Origin: an uncultured PS1 clade bacterium
GTDB lineage: Bacteria > Pseudomonadota > Gammaproteobacteria > PS1 > Pseudothioglobaceae
Direction: 5' to 3'
DNA length: 7,620 bases
Assembly (NCBI GenBank): GCA_937950605.1
Contig: CALFDA010000089.1
Span: 1 to 7,620, forward strand
Shown: piece by piece, positions 1-5,943 of the stretch
Numbering within the stretch: the stretch's first letter is position 1
Layout of the letters: the number at the start of each line of letters is the position of its first letter
Program-made: the position numbers and the translations under genes
Notes under the pieces: model-generated
The model's input: only the letters and a program-made list of their open reading frames with translations
Databases searched by the model: none
Told to the model about the DNA's origin: nothing

Positions 1-24
1 TGTTTTTTTATTTTTTTTAGTCAT
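1..24 (-). CDS. smpB: SsrA-binding protein SmpB, N-terminal fragment (gene continues past the left edge)
   Basis: The minus strand from 24 down to 1 reads ATG followed by codons for MTKKNKKT, and the gene runs out of the window. SmpB binds tmRNA and delivers it to stalled ribosomes for trans-translation in the cytoplasm. Known family members start with a short lysine-rich stretch (the E. coli protein begins MTKKK), and the gene commonly lies divergent to ratA in gammaproteobacteria, as it does here. A weak GGA lies three bases before the start codon. Eight codons alone prove little, so the call rests mainly on the combination of this N-terminus with the ratA neighbour. The catalytically important part of the protein is outside the window. 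Confidence 0.72.
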
Positions 25-34
25 TATTCCGACT

Positions 35-466
35 ATGCATCATATTTCTAAAAGTGCTATTGTGCCTTATTCTTGTGTACAAATGTATCAACTAGTTAAT
101 CAAATAAATGAATATCCACAATTCCTCAATTGGTGTTATTCTGCGCGTATTTTAAACCAAACCGATAACCAAATTACAGCTTCAATTAGTATCAGTAAAA
201 GCATTTTTAGCCAAACATTTACAACAATAAACACCCTAACACCTAATACTCGTATTGATATGCAACTTAAAGATGGACCTTTTAAGCAATTGTGCGGTGC
301 TTGGATTTTTACACCGCTGAGTAATAACGCTTGTAGAATAAATCTTGAACTAGAATTTAGTTTTTCCTCACAGTTGCTTGACACAACACTTTCCCCCATA
401 TTCACCGCAATTTCTAATGTGCAACTTGATGCTTTTGTTGCGCGTGCTAAGCAAATCTATGGGTGA
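35..466 (+). CDS. ratA: RatA-family START/polyketide-cyclase-like protein (ribosome association toxin / CoQ10-binding Coq10 homologue)
   Basis: This 143-residue cytosolic protein belongs to the RatA (YfjG)/Coq10 family of START-like hydrophobic-cavity proteins. E. coli RatA is reported to bind the 50S subunit and block 70S formation, while eukaryotic Coq10 homologues bind ubiquinone. Family landmarks seen here are the N-terminal VPYS (residues 10-13) followed by QMYQLV, YPQFL (27-31), DGPFK (80-84), W90 with FTPL (92-95), and the C-terminal helix ending AFVARAKQIYG (133-143). The length matches the family. The start at 35 aligns with the conserved family N-terminus; no Shine-Dalgarno precedes it, and the upstream smpB start is only 10 bp away, so its promoter must lie inside smpB. 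The small ubiquitin-like partner gene ratB, which often follows, is not found downstream. Whether it acts on ribosomes or quinones cannot be told from the sequence. Confidence 0.93.
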   Translation: MHHISKSAIVPYSCVQMYQLVNQINEYPQFLNWCYSARILNQTDNQITASISISKSIFSQTFTTINTLTPNTRIDMQLKDGPFKQLCGAWIFTPLSNNACRINLELEFSFSSQLLDTTLSPIFTAISNVQLDAFVARAKQIYG

Positions 467-513
467 TTTTCTCTGATATAACATTGTGCCAGTAAAAAGA
501 TTTTATAGCAAAA

Positions 514-544
514 TATTGCTTTACCATAGAGCAATAATATTTTT
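514..544 (+). terminator. Weak stem-loop followed by a T run, first of two tandem hairpins after ratA
   Basis: TATTGCT (514-520) and AGCAATA (530-536) form a perfect 7-bp inverted repeat around a 9-base loop, and five T residues follow at 540-544. The stem is AT-rich and therefore weak. It lies 47 bp after the ratA stop and just ahead of a much stronger hairpin, so it may be an auxiliary terminator or simply chance in AT-rich DNA. Confidence 0.4.
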
Positions 545-546
545 AG

Positions 547-596
547 GCATCATTGTAATTGCATAACTCTTCAATTACAATGATGCTTTTTATTTA
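547..596 (+). terminator. Rho-independent terminator after ratA
   Basis: A perfect 15-bp inverted repeat (547-561 and 572-586, GCATCATTGTAATTG and its complement) encloses a 10-base loop. A T-rich tail, TTTTTATTT, follows directly on the plus strand. The other side has no T tract suited to minus-strand termination, so it should end plus-strand transcripts coming from ratA. The structure ends about 10 bp before the next start codon, which means the downstream gene needs its own promoter, probably inside or very near this hairpin. Confidence 0.85.
553..581 (+). promoter_or_regulatory. Candidate promoter for the 607-1077 gene, embedded in the terminator hairpin
   Basis: TTGTAA (553-558) and TACAAT (576-581) are separated by exactly 17 bp and match the sigma-70 -35 box at 4 of 6 and the -10 box at 5 of 6 positions. 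Initiation about seven bases later would give a leader of roughly 19 nt before the ATG at 607. Both boxes fall within the arms of the terminator stem. In DNA this AT-rich such matches are common, so the call is tentative; its main support is that the gene sits directly behind a strong terminator and needs a promoter. Confidence 0.35.
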
Positions 597-606
597 ACAA
601 ATTACA

Positions 607-1077
607 ATGTTAAAAAGACTTATAAAATTTTTAGAAAATAATTACCCTAATAGCAATATTGACGATTATTTAGACGCAAGATATATACAGCTTAGCAATT
701 CTCAGCTAAAACAAATCGCTAATGCACTCAACAACAAAGAATTACTAATAAAACCCGCATCATCCTGTAGTGCCGAAAGATTTATTTTTCACTTTGGTGA
801 TACTGCAATTTTGGTGCAAAGGGATAACAGTCGATCAACTGCCATATACCAAGCCGAGTTTGCGTGGGAAACCGATTTTTTAGCAATTCACTCCATTAGA
901 AACAAAGGCAAGGGATTTTATTTCATTGCATTTGAATTTGATGATGATTATCAGGCAACCCTAAAAGAGACGGATAAAAAATTAAAAAGCCAAATTAAGA
1001 ACATTGAAAAAGATAAAGAACTAATTGATAAAACCATGCCTATTTTAAAAGGCTTTATGAGTGCTATTTCAGAGTGA
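607..1077 (+). CDS. Hypothetical protein of unknown function, 156 residues
   Basis: I do not recognise this protein. It has no signal peptide and no membrane segment, so it is probably cytosolic. The N-terminal third (1-45) is predicted mostly helical and rich in Asn and Leu. The middle (about 57-112) alternates hydrophobic and polar residues as a beta-rich fold would, with FIFHFGDTAILVQ and FYFIAFEFDDD as its most distinctive stretches. Residues about 118-142 are rich in Lys and Glu and could form a short coiled coil, ending in a hydrophobic tail. No nucleotide-binding, metal-binding or catalytic motif stands out. Base composition resembles its neighbours. The 471-base uninterrupted frame, plausible protein composition and position after a terminator support a real gene. 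The ATG at 607 lacks a Shine-Dalgarno, as do most genes here. It is a single-gene unit between ratA and a gene remnant. Confidence 0.7.
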   Translation: MLKRLIKFLENNYPNSNIDDYLDARYIQLSNSQLKQIANALNNKELLIKPASSCSAERFIFHFGDTAILVQRDNSRSTAIYQAEFAWETDFLAIHSIRNKGKGFYFIAFEFDDDYQATLKETDKKLKSQIKNIEKDKELIDKTMPILKGFMSAISE

Positions 1078-1172
1078 GGCTGTTACTAGAACTAAGCAAT
1101 TCCCGAAAAAATTAACACTTAAAAAGCGAGATTTTTTTATAATCAAACAAAGATTCATACGAGAGATAATAC

Positions 1173-1441
1173 ATGAATCAATAAATATTGGATAAACAAG
1201 ATGTTTTTGATTTTGTGGAAATTTTTTTGAAAAATTGTAAAAATTGGAGTGAAAATTAGAAATTATAAATTGCGCAAGACTTTATTTTGGTAACTTATTG
1301 GGGCATAGTGACATGTCCATAATTGATATTTATAAACAACAAACTGCAAAGATTGCTTGTAATTTTTTTACACGCCTTACTAAATTCAATAAACCACAAT
1401 CTGGTCCCACTTGGAAAAATAGGCAAATAGAAATTTTTTAA
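1173..1441 (+). pseudogene. Remnant of a Xer-type tyrosine recombinase (N-terminal and C-terminal pieces only)
   Basis: Two short pieces in different frames resemble the two ends of XerC/XerD. The first starts at ATG 1173, behind a good Shine-Dalgarno (GAGAG, 1161-1165), has a TAA as its fourth codon, and continues as DFVEIFLKNCKNWSEN before a TAG at 1257-1259. This resembles the N-terminal core-binding domain of Xer proteins, which ends its first helix in an EKN-x-(S/A)-EN-T pattern. The second piece, open from 1253 and closed by TAA at 1439-1441, contains LLGHSDMSIIDIY (1295-1333). In E. coli XerD the box around the catalytic His/Trp and Tyr is LLGHSDLSTTQIY, with the same spacing. About 20 further residues follow the tyrosine, as in Xer. 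The central part, with the catalytic Arg, Lys and HxxR, is absent. I infer a decayed gene with a large internal deletion; chance similarity of such short pieces cannot be excluded. Confidence 0.52.
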
Positions 1442-1622
1442 CAAACATTTTACAATCTGACAATACCATGATGATGGGGTCTATTTAATTAGCATGCACA
1501 TGATCTGGTGGTTTATTTTTCTTAAAACAACTATCCTATCAGCTAAAACATTTTTTTGAGTTTATGATTGAGAATTTTAGAAAACCTAAGTATTGTTTTA
1601 TAATTCTCAAGGCAAGAAAGCA
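1442..1622. other. Gene-free spacer between the recombinase remnant and the mreB promoter region
   Basis: No frame longer than a few tens of codons is open on either strand, and none starts behind a ribosome binding site. One imperfect hairpin is visible: GAGAATT (1570-1576) against AATTCTC (1602-1608), with further partial pairing inside the loop, but without a T tract. I see no tRNA-like fold, no insertion-sequence ends and no tandem repeats. It may be eroded coding DNA from the same decay that produced the neighbouring remnant, or an extended upstream control region of mreB. Confidence 0.5.
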
Positions 1623-1645
1623 CAAGCAAACAGCCTTAAAATACC

Positions 1646-1689
1646 TATAATATATTATGTAGCGACATCACGCTATTTATAGTATTATA
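1646..1689. promoter_or_regulatory. AT-rich inverted repeat carrying the candidate mreB -10 box
   Basis: A perfect TATAAT (1646-1651) lies about 75 bp before the mreB start and is a likely -10 box. Its -35 region 17 bp upstream reads CAAGCA and is poor, so the promoter may be weak or activator-dependent. TATAATA (1646-1652) is mirrored by TATTATA (1683-1689), and inside this TAGCG (1660-1664) is mirrored by CGCTA (1671-1675). The result is a roughly 44-bp imperfect palindrome. It could be an operator or, if transcription begins further upstream, a leader hairpin. A second, poorer promoter combination is GCGACA (1662-1667) with TTATAT (1685-1690), 17 bp apart. Confidence 0.4.
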
Positions 1690-1726
1690 TCCGCTGTTTG
1701 TTTTGTAATGTCTAAGCGGAGTTTTT
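1690..1726 (+). promoter_or_regulatory. mreB leader hairpin that includes the ribosome binding site
   Basis: TCCGCT (1690-1695) is the exact complement of AGCGGA (1715-1720), leaving a 19-base loop. The Shine-Dalgarno GGAG (1718-1721) overlaps the right arm and stands five T residues before the ATG at 1727. If the stem forms in the mRNA, most of the ribosome binding site is paired, which would lower mreB translation until the hairpin is opened. The pairing is seen in the sequence; the regulatory role is inferred. The stem has six base pairs, four of them G-C, so it is only moderately stable. Its GC content contrasts with the surrounding DNA. Confidence 0.5.
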
Positions 1727-2761
1727 ATGTTTAATTTTATCAGACCTCAACGCCTCTCTATTGATCTTGGAACAGCGAATACACTCATTTTTATAAATGG
1801 AGAAATCGTGCTAAATGAGCCTTCAGTTGTTGCTATTCATTATGAAAGAGGCGCAACAGATGCAACAGTTATTGCGGTTGGTCAAGACGCTAAAGAAATG
1901 TTAGGTAGAACGCCCGGTTCGATCGAGGCGATTCGGCCAATGAAAGATGGCGTTATTGCTGATTTTAAAATTACAGAAAAAATGTTACAGCACTTCATTA
2001 GCAAGGTTACTCATCGTGGTTTTTTTTCTCCGAGTCCTAAGGTGTTAGTTTGTGTACCTTGTGGTGCCACACAAGTAGAGCGTCGCGCTATTAAAGAAAG
2101 CGCGATGGGTGCTGGTGCGCGTGAAGTGTATTTGATTGAAGAGCCGATGGCAGCAGCACTTGGTGCGGGCGTGGCAATTAAAGAGGCATCGGGTGCAATG
2201 GTTGTTGACATAGGTGGTGGTACTACAGAGATTGCTATTATGTCATTGAATGGTTTGGTTTATTCTCATTCGTTGCGTGTTGGTGGTGATATTTTTGATA
2301 GCAATATTATTAAATTTGTGCGTAAAAGGCATGGTATCGTTATTGGTGAATCTACTGCTGAAAAGATTAAAAAAGAAGTTGGTTCGGCTTTCAAAACAAA
2401 TATTATAAAAAAAATGGAATTTAAGGGTAGAGATGTTACCAAAGGCATTCCTGTAGGTTTTGAGATTACCAGCGAGGTTATAGAAGCACTACAAGAACCG
2501 TTATCTAGTATTTTAAGTGCAATCAGGATAGCGCTTGAGCAAACGCCGCCAGAATTAAGTGCTGATATTGCAGAAAACGGTTTAGTATTGACGGGGGGTG
2601 GCGCGCTTTTAGATGGCATGGATAAATTGATTCACCAAGAAACTAGATTGCCAGTACGCATTGCTGATGACCCTTTAACCTGTGTTGCTCGTGGTGGTGG
2701 TGTAGTTTTAGACATGATTAAAAAACATGATATTGATATGGGGATTTTATCGGCAGAATAA
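1727..2761 (+). CDS. mreB: Rod shape-determining protein MreB (bacterial actin)
   Basis: MreB polymerises with ATP into membrane-bound antiparallel double filaments that direct the side-wall synthesis complex in rod-shaped cells. The 344-residue product is close to the E. coli length of 347. Actin-fold motifs are intact: phosphate-1 loop DLGTANT (13-19), phosphate-2 loop DIGGGTTEIA (161-170), adenosine-binding LTGGGALLDG (288-297), plus EEPMAAALGAG (138-148) and RVGGDIFD (184-191). The amphipathic N-terminal start MFNFIRP matches gammaproteobacterial MreB, which binds membrane through this end. The ATG at 1727 has the best Shine-Dalgarno among the intact genes here (GGAG, five bases upstream) and gives the correct N-terminus. 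It is first in a co-directional cluster with mreC 29 bp downstream. The long leader suggests this gene carries the main promoter of the cluster and possibly translational control. Confidence 0.98.
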   Translation: MFNFIRPQRLSIDLGTANTLIFINGEIVLNEPSVVAIHYERGATDATVIAVGQDAKEMLGRTPGSIEAIRPMKDGVIADFKITEKMLQHFISKVTHRGFFSPSPKVLVCVPCGATQVERRAIKESAMGAGAREVYLIEEPMAAALGAGVAIKEASGAMVVDIGGGTTEIAIMSLNGLVYSHSLRVGGDIFDSNIIKFVRKRHGIVIGESTAEKIKKEVGSAFKTNIIKKMEFKGRDVTKGIPVGFEITSEVIEALQEPLSSILSAIRIALEQTPPELSADIAENGLVLTGGGALLDGMDKLIHQETRLPVRIADDPLTCVARGGGVVLDMIKKHDIDMGILSAE

Positions 2762-2790
2762 TTTTTTTATTAAAAATATCTGCAATGTAG

Positions 2791-3591
2791 ATGCAAAAGT
2801 TTATAAAACTTTTTATATCCGTTCTGATTGCGGTTTTTTTAATTTTCTCAGATTATAAATTTTCTTATTTAGACACACTTAAAAAATATATTGCTACGCT
2901 TATATCACCCATATATTTAGTGGTTGACCTACCGTCTCAATTGTATGCTTGGATTGACGAACAAGGCACAACAAAACAAGTTTTACTGAACCAAAACAGG
3001 CAACTTAAGGCTGAATTAATGCGTCTGAAAGTTGATTTACAAGATCATAATGCGCTATTATTAGAAAATCAAAAGTTTGGCGAATTGCTAAAATCCCATT
3101 ATCGACTTGATAAAGAAAATTTTGTATTAGCACATGTGAGTTCTATTAGCAAATCACGATTAAAAAAACAAATTACTATTAACAAAGGTAGCACTGATGG
3201 CATAAAAATTGGTCAAGTTGTTTTGGGTGCGCGTGGTATATTGGGACAGATAAATCAAGTAACACCATTTCATTCAACAATGTTACTTATCACTGACCCA
3301 ACTCAGCATATACCCGTTAAAAATGGGCGTAATGGTATTCGCGCTATTGGCAAAGGCATGTCCTCAAAGCAAGACAAGTTGATGTTGCGTTTTGTTCAAC
3401 AAGGGCTTGATGTAAAACTAGGAGATATTTTTCTAAGTAGCGCAATAGGTTCAAAATTTCCAGCAGGATATCCAGTAGGTCGTGTTACCCATATAGAAAA
3501 AAAAGCCAACAATCCTTTTTTAACAATCGAGTTAACGCCATCACAATCTATTGAATCTTTAGATCTTGTCTTAGTTAGTAACATTCCTTAA
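2791..3591 (+). CDS. mreC: Rod shape-determining protein MreC
   Basis: MreC is a bitopic inner-membrane protein of the rod complex; its periplasmic domain binds and activates PBP2. The 266-residue product has one N-terminal membrane segment (about 4-22), a likely coiled coil that drives dimerisation (about 62-106), and the two-part beta domain (about 110-266) with family landmarks NKGSTDGI (131-138), RGILGQI (148-154), LLITDPTQHIPV (165-176) and FPAGYPVGRV (223-232). An in-frame TAG immediately precedes the ATG at 2791, so no longer N-terminus is possible. The short cytoplasmic tail lacks the Phe-x-x-Gly-Pro-Ser type stretch seen in many gammaproteobacterial MreC proteins, and the low-complexity C-terminal extension of longer homologues is missing. 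No Shine-Dalgarno is visible. It lies 29 bp after mreB and 1 bp before mreD, which suggests co-transcription. Confidence 0.97.
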   Translation: MQKFIKLFISVLIAVFLIFSDYKFSYLDTLKKYIATLISPIYLVVDLPSQLYAWIDEQGTTKQVLLNQNRQLKAELMRLKVDLQDHNALLLENQKFGELLKSHYRLDKENFVLAHVSSISKSRLKKQITINKGSTDGIKIGQVVLGARGILGQINQVTPFHSTMLLITDPTQHIPVKNGRNGIRAIGKGMSSKQDKLMLRFVQQGLDVKLGDIFLSSAIGSKFPAGYPVGRVTHIEKKANNPFLTIELTPSQSIESLDLVLVSNIP

Positions 3592-3592
3592 T

Positions 3593-4066
3593 ATGTCCAG
3601 CCAGAAAAAATCCTACATCACCCTAATCAAAATTACAATATTAGCTCTAATTATTAGTGTTATACCTGCGCCCGAAATTGTTTTATATATATCACCTTTT
3701 TGGATGTTGTTGTCTTTTGTTTATTGGATAACAACTTTTACAAATCAATGGCAGCTTTTTTTTGCCTTGGCTTTGGGCGTATTGGTTGATGTATTATATG
3801 GAGATATTCTGGGTCAAAACGCCTTGGCACTTATTTTAAGTGGTGCTTTTATTAGCAATGTAAAACAATCTTTACTTGTTTCTAATATTACAACACAACA
3901 AATTTATATTTTTGTTGCGTCTACCATTTATTTATCTACCCTGCTATTAGTGTACAATTTGTCAATTCAATCTTTGAGTTTTAATCCTTATTTGTTGCTT
4001 AAACCATTTTTAACTGCACTATTGTGGCCTATAGTTCGATTATTACTCTCAAAAATTAGCAGCTAA
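3593..4066 (+). CDS. mreD: Rod shape-determining protein MreD
   Basis: MreD is a small polytopic inner-membrane protein of the elongation complex, usually found with MreB and MreC. The 157-residue product is near the family length (E. coli 162) and consists almost wholly of hydrophobic helices, roughly 10-25, 30-50, 54-70, 75-90, 104-122 and 134-152. The best-conserved family stretch, with Gly, Asp and a G-x-x-G-Q pattern, is present as LGVLVDVLYGDILGQNAL (61-78). The ATG at 3593 is 1 bp beyond the mreC stop and has no Shine-Dalgarno, so translation is probably coupled to mreC. The next gene, mrdA, starts 11 bp after its stop. Confidence 0.94.
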   Translation: MSSQKKSYITLIKITILALIISVIPAPEIVLYISPFWMLLSFVYWITTFTNQWQLFFALALGVLVDVLYGDILGQNALALILSGAFISNVKQSLLVSNITTQQIYIFVASTIYLSTLLLVYNLSIQSLSFNPYLLLKPFLTALLWPIVRLLLSKISS

Positions 4067-4077
4067 ATTAGTACTAT

Positions 4078-5943
4078 ATGGACAAAATTAGCAACGCCAA
4101 ATTAGAAAATAAAATGTTTGCTAATAGGGTTAGTCTTGCACTAATTTTTATTTTATTGCTAATTTTTATTTTAATACTAAGGCTTTTTAACCTACAAATT
4201 AGCAATTATGACTACTACACTGAAGAGTCTTTGGGTAATCAGATGCGCACATTGCCAATTACACCAGCACGTGGTAGAATTTTTGATCGTTATGGAAAAA
4301 TTATTGCTGACAATCAGCTTGCCTACAGACTTACACTAAACCCAGAAAAAACTAAAAATATTCCCGCGACATTGCTTGCACTCAAAGAATTCGGTTTAAT
4401 TAACGATAAAGATATTACCACTTTTAAAAAAAATAAAAGCCGATATAAAAAGTTTCATAATATTCCGCTTAAATATAACCTTACTGAAAAACAAGTAGCA
4501 GAATTTTTGGTCAGCAATCAATTTATTGGCATTGATATAGAATCTTACTTTCATAGAGTCTATCCTAATAACGAATCTAGTGTGCATGTGGTTGGCTATG
4601 TTGCTAGAATGAACAAAAAAGATAAAGCGCAATACGATAAAAAAGCATATGCAGGCACCTCATTTGTTGGAAAAGTTGGCATTGAAAAACAATACGAAAC
4701 ACTATTGCATGGAAAAAATGGCAAAAAACAAATTGAACACAATGTGCTAGGTCGAGTAATTAGCACAAAAATTATTCAAAATCCGCAACAAGGTAGCAAC
4801 TTATACCTTAGTATTGATTTAGATTTACAAAAAAAAGCGGAGTCTTTACTCAAAGGCAGACGTGGCGCAATTGTGGCTATTGATGTAACAAATGGCGAAG
4901 TACTAACGATGGTAAGCATGCCTATTTACAATCCAAATTGGTTTGTGAATGGTATCTCGCATGAAAAATATAAAAAACTACAAACATCACAAGATATTCC
5001 GCAACTTAATCGTGCTATCCAAGGTCTTTATCCACCAGGTTCAACAATTAAACCAATGGTGGCACTAGCAGGACTTGAGCAAGGTTTAATCACCGCTAAA
5101 ACTCAAGTTTATTGCCCAGGTTTTTTCAAGCTTCCTAATGTAAAACGCAAGTTTAACGATTGGAAGCGCAGCGGACATGGCATGGTAGATGTTAAAGATG
5201 CTATTGCCCAGTCTTGCGATGTATTTTTTTATGATTTAGCCGATAAAATGGGCATTGATAATTTATATAATGGCTTAAAACATTTTAATTTTGGTAAAAG
5301 AACGGGTATTGACATTCCAGGAGAGCAGGCTGGAATTCTGCCTTCAAAAACTTGGAAAAAAATTCACAAGAATAAACCTTGGTATCTAGGCGAAACACTA
5401 ATCATAGGCATTGGGCAAGGTTTTATGACAACAACCCCATTACAATTAGCATATACCACAGCAACTATTGCTAATAAAGGTGTCATTATTCAACCTAAAT
5501 TATTAAAAAGCATTCAAACACCCGAAGGGAAAATAACAGAAGTAAAAATAGGGTCCAAAAAACAAATACCTATCAAAGATATTCATAACTGGGAAGACGT
5601 TATTGAAGGAATGAGGCAAACTGTCCATACATTAAAAGGTTCGGCTAGCAGACTTAATAAAAATTTAAAATATAGTTTGGCGGGAAAAACAGGCACTGCT
5701 CAGGTTTTTGGTTTAGACTCTGAAGAGCGATATATTGCAGACAATTTGCAAGAACACTTACGAGATCACGCTTTATTTACTGGGTTTGCACCGATTGAAA
5801 ATCCAAAAATTGCAATTGCTGTTATTGTAGAAAATGCAGGTGATGGTAGCGACAAAGCAGCACCACTTGCCAAGGAATTGTTAGATTTGTATTTTGATAA
5901 ACAAAGCAAACGTTTGTATACCTCAAAAACTCTTGCACAATAA
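4078..5943 (+). CDS. mrdA: Penicillin-binding protein 2 (peptidoglycan D,D-transpeptidase of the elongasome)
   Basis: PBP2 is a class B penicillin-binding protein that cross-links new side-wall peptidoglycan in the periplasm, working with RodA and the Mre proteins. The 621-residue product (E. coli 633) has a short cytoplasmic tail, one membrane anchor (about 19-40), a non-catalytic pedestal domain beginning with TPARGRIFDRYG (62-73) and including the FVGKVGIEKQYE segment (196-207), and the transpeptidase domain from about 260. All three active-site motifs are intact: STIK with nucleophile Ser322 and Lys325, SCD (379-381, the SxN-equivalent, Asp being usual in PBP2), and KTGT (537-540). The first ATG after the mreD stop gives the expected N-terminus; there is no Shine-Dalgarno. 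In many relatives rodA follows directly, but here the next gene is ffh on the other strand, so rodA must lie elsewhere or be missing. Confidence 0.97.
   Translation: MDKISNAKLENKMFANRVSLALIFILLLIFILILRLFNLQISNYDYYTEESLGNQMRTLPITPARGRIFDRYGKIIADNQLAYRLTLNPEKTKNIPATLLALKEFGLINDKDITTFKKNKSRYKKFHNIPLKYNLTEKQVAEFLVSNQFIGIDIESYFHRVYPNNESSVHVVGYVARMNKKDKAQYDKKAYAGTSFVGKVGIEKQYETLLHGKNGKKQIEHNVLGRVISTKIIQNPQQGSNLYLSIDLDLQKKAESLLKGRRGAIVAIDVTNGEVLTMVSMPIYNPNWFVNGISHEKYKKLQTSQDIPQLNRAIQGLYPPGSTIKPMVALAGLEQGLITAKTQVYCPGFFKLPNVKRKFNDWKRSGHGMVDVKDAIAQSCDVFFYDLADKMGIDNLYNGLKHFNFGKRTGIDIPGEQAGILPSKTWKKIHKNKPWYLGETLIIGIGQGFMTTTPLQLAYTTATIANKGVIIQPKLLKSIQTPEGKITEVKIGSKKQIPIKDIHNWEDVIEGMRQTVHTLKGSASRLNKNLKYSLAGKTGTAQVFGLDSEERYIADNLQEHLRDHALFTGFAPIENPKIAIAVIVENAGDGSDKAAPLAKELLDLYFDKQSKRLYTSKTLAQ

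Noticed and set aside
1120..1139. Possible terminator after the 607-1077 gene (TAAAAA / TTTTTA around GCGAG)
   Set aside because: The stem is all A-T pairs and the T tract is itself the right arm, so no stable hairpin precedes a separate T run.
1313..1441. A 42-codon frame starting MSIIDIYKQQ as an independent small gene
   Set aside because: There is no ribosome binding site, the frame is open upstream of this ATG, and the residues just before it complete the recombinase-like box, so it reads better as part of a gene remnant.
1494..1559. A 21-codon hydrophobic frame starting MHMIWW
   Set aside because: Short open frames of this size are expected by chance in AT-rich DNA and there is no ribosome binding site; the hydrophobicity follows from T-rich codons.
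1570..1608. Inverted repeat GAGAATT / AATTCTC as a terminator or operator
   Set aside because: The loop is long, the inner pairing is imperfect, no T tract follows, and it is not placed near a start or stop of any gene.
1078..1726. CRISPR array, tRNA or insertion sequence in the long gene-free region
   Set aside because: No regularly spaced repeats, no cloverleaf-like pairing and no terminal inverted repeats with flanking duplications are visible.
2011..2619. Antisense open frames inside mreB (2011-2211 and 2266-2619)
   Set aside because: They lie opposite a highly conserved gene, have no ribosome binding sites, and their composition mirrors the mreB codons.
2020..4433. 8-base homopolymer runs inside mreB (2020-2027), mreC (3497-3504) and mrdA (4426-4433) as slippage switches
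   Set aside because: Reading frames are intact across all three and such runs are common in AT-rich coding DNA; nothing suggests programmed frameshifting.
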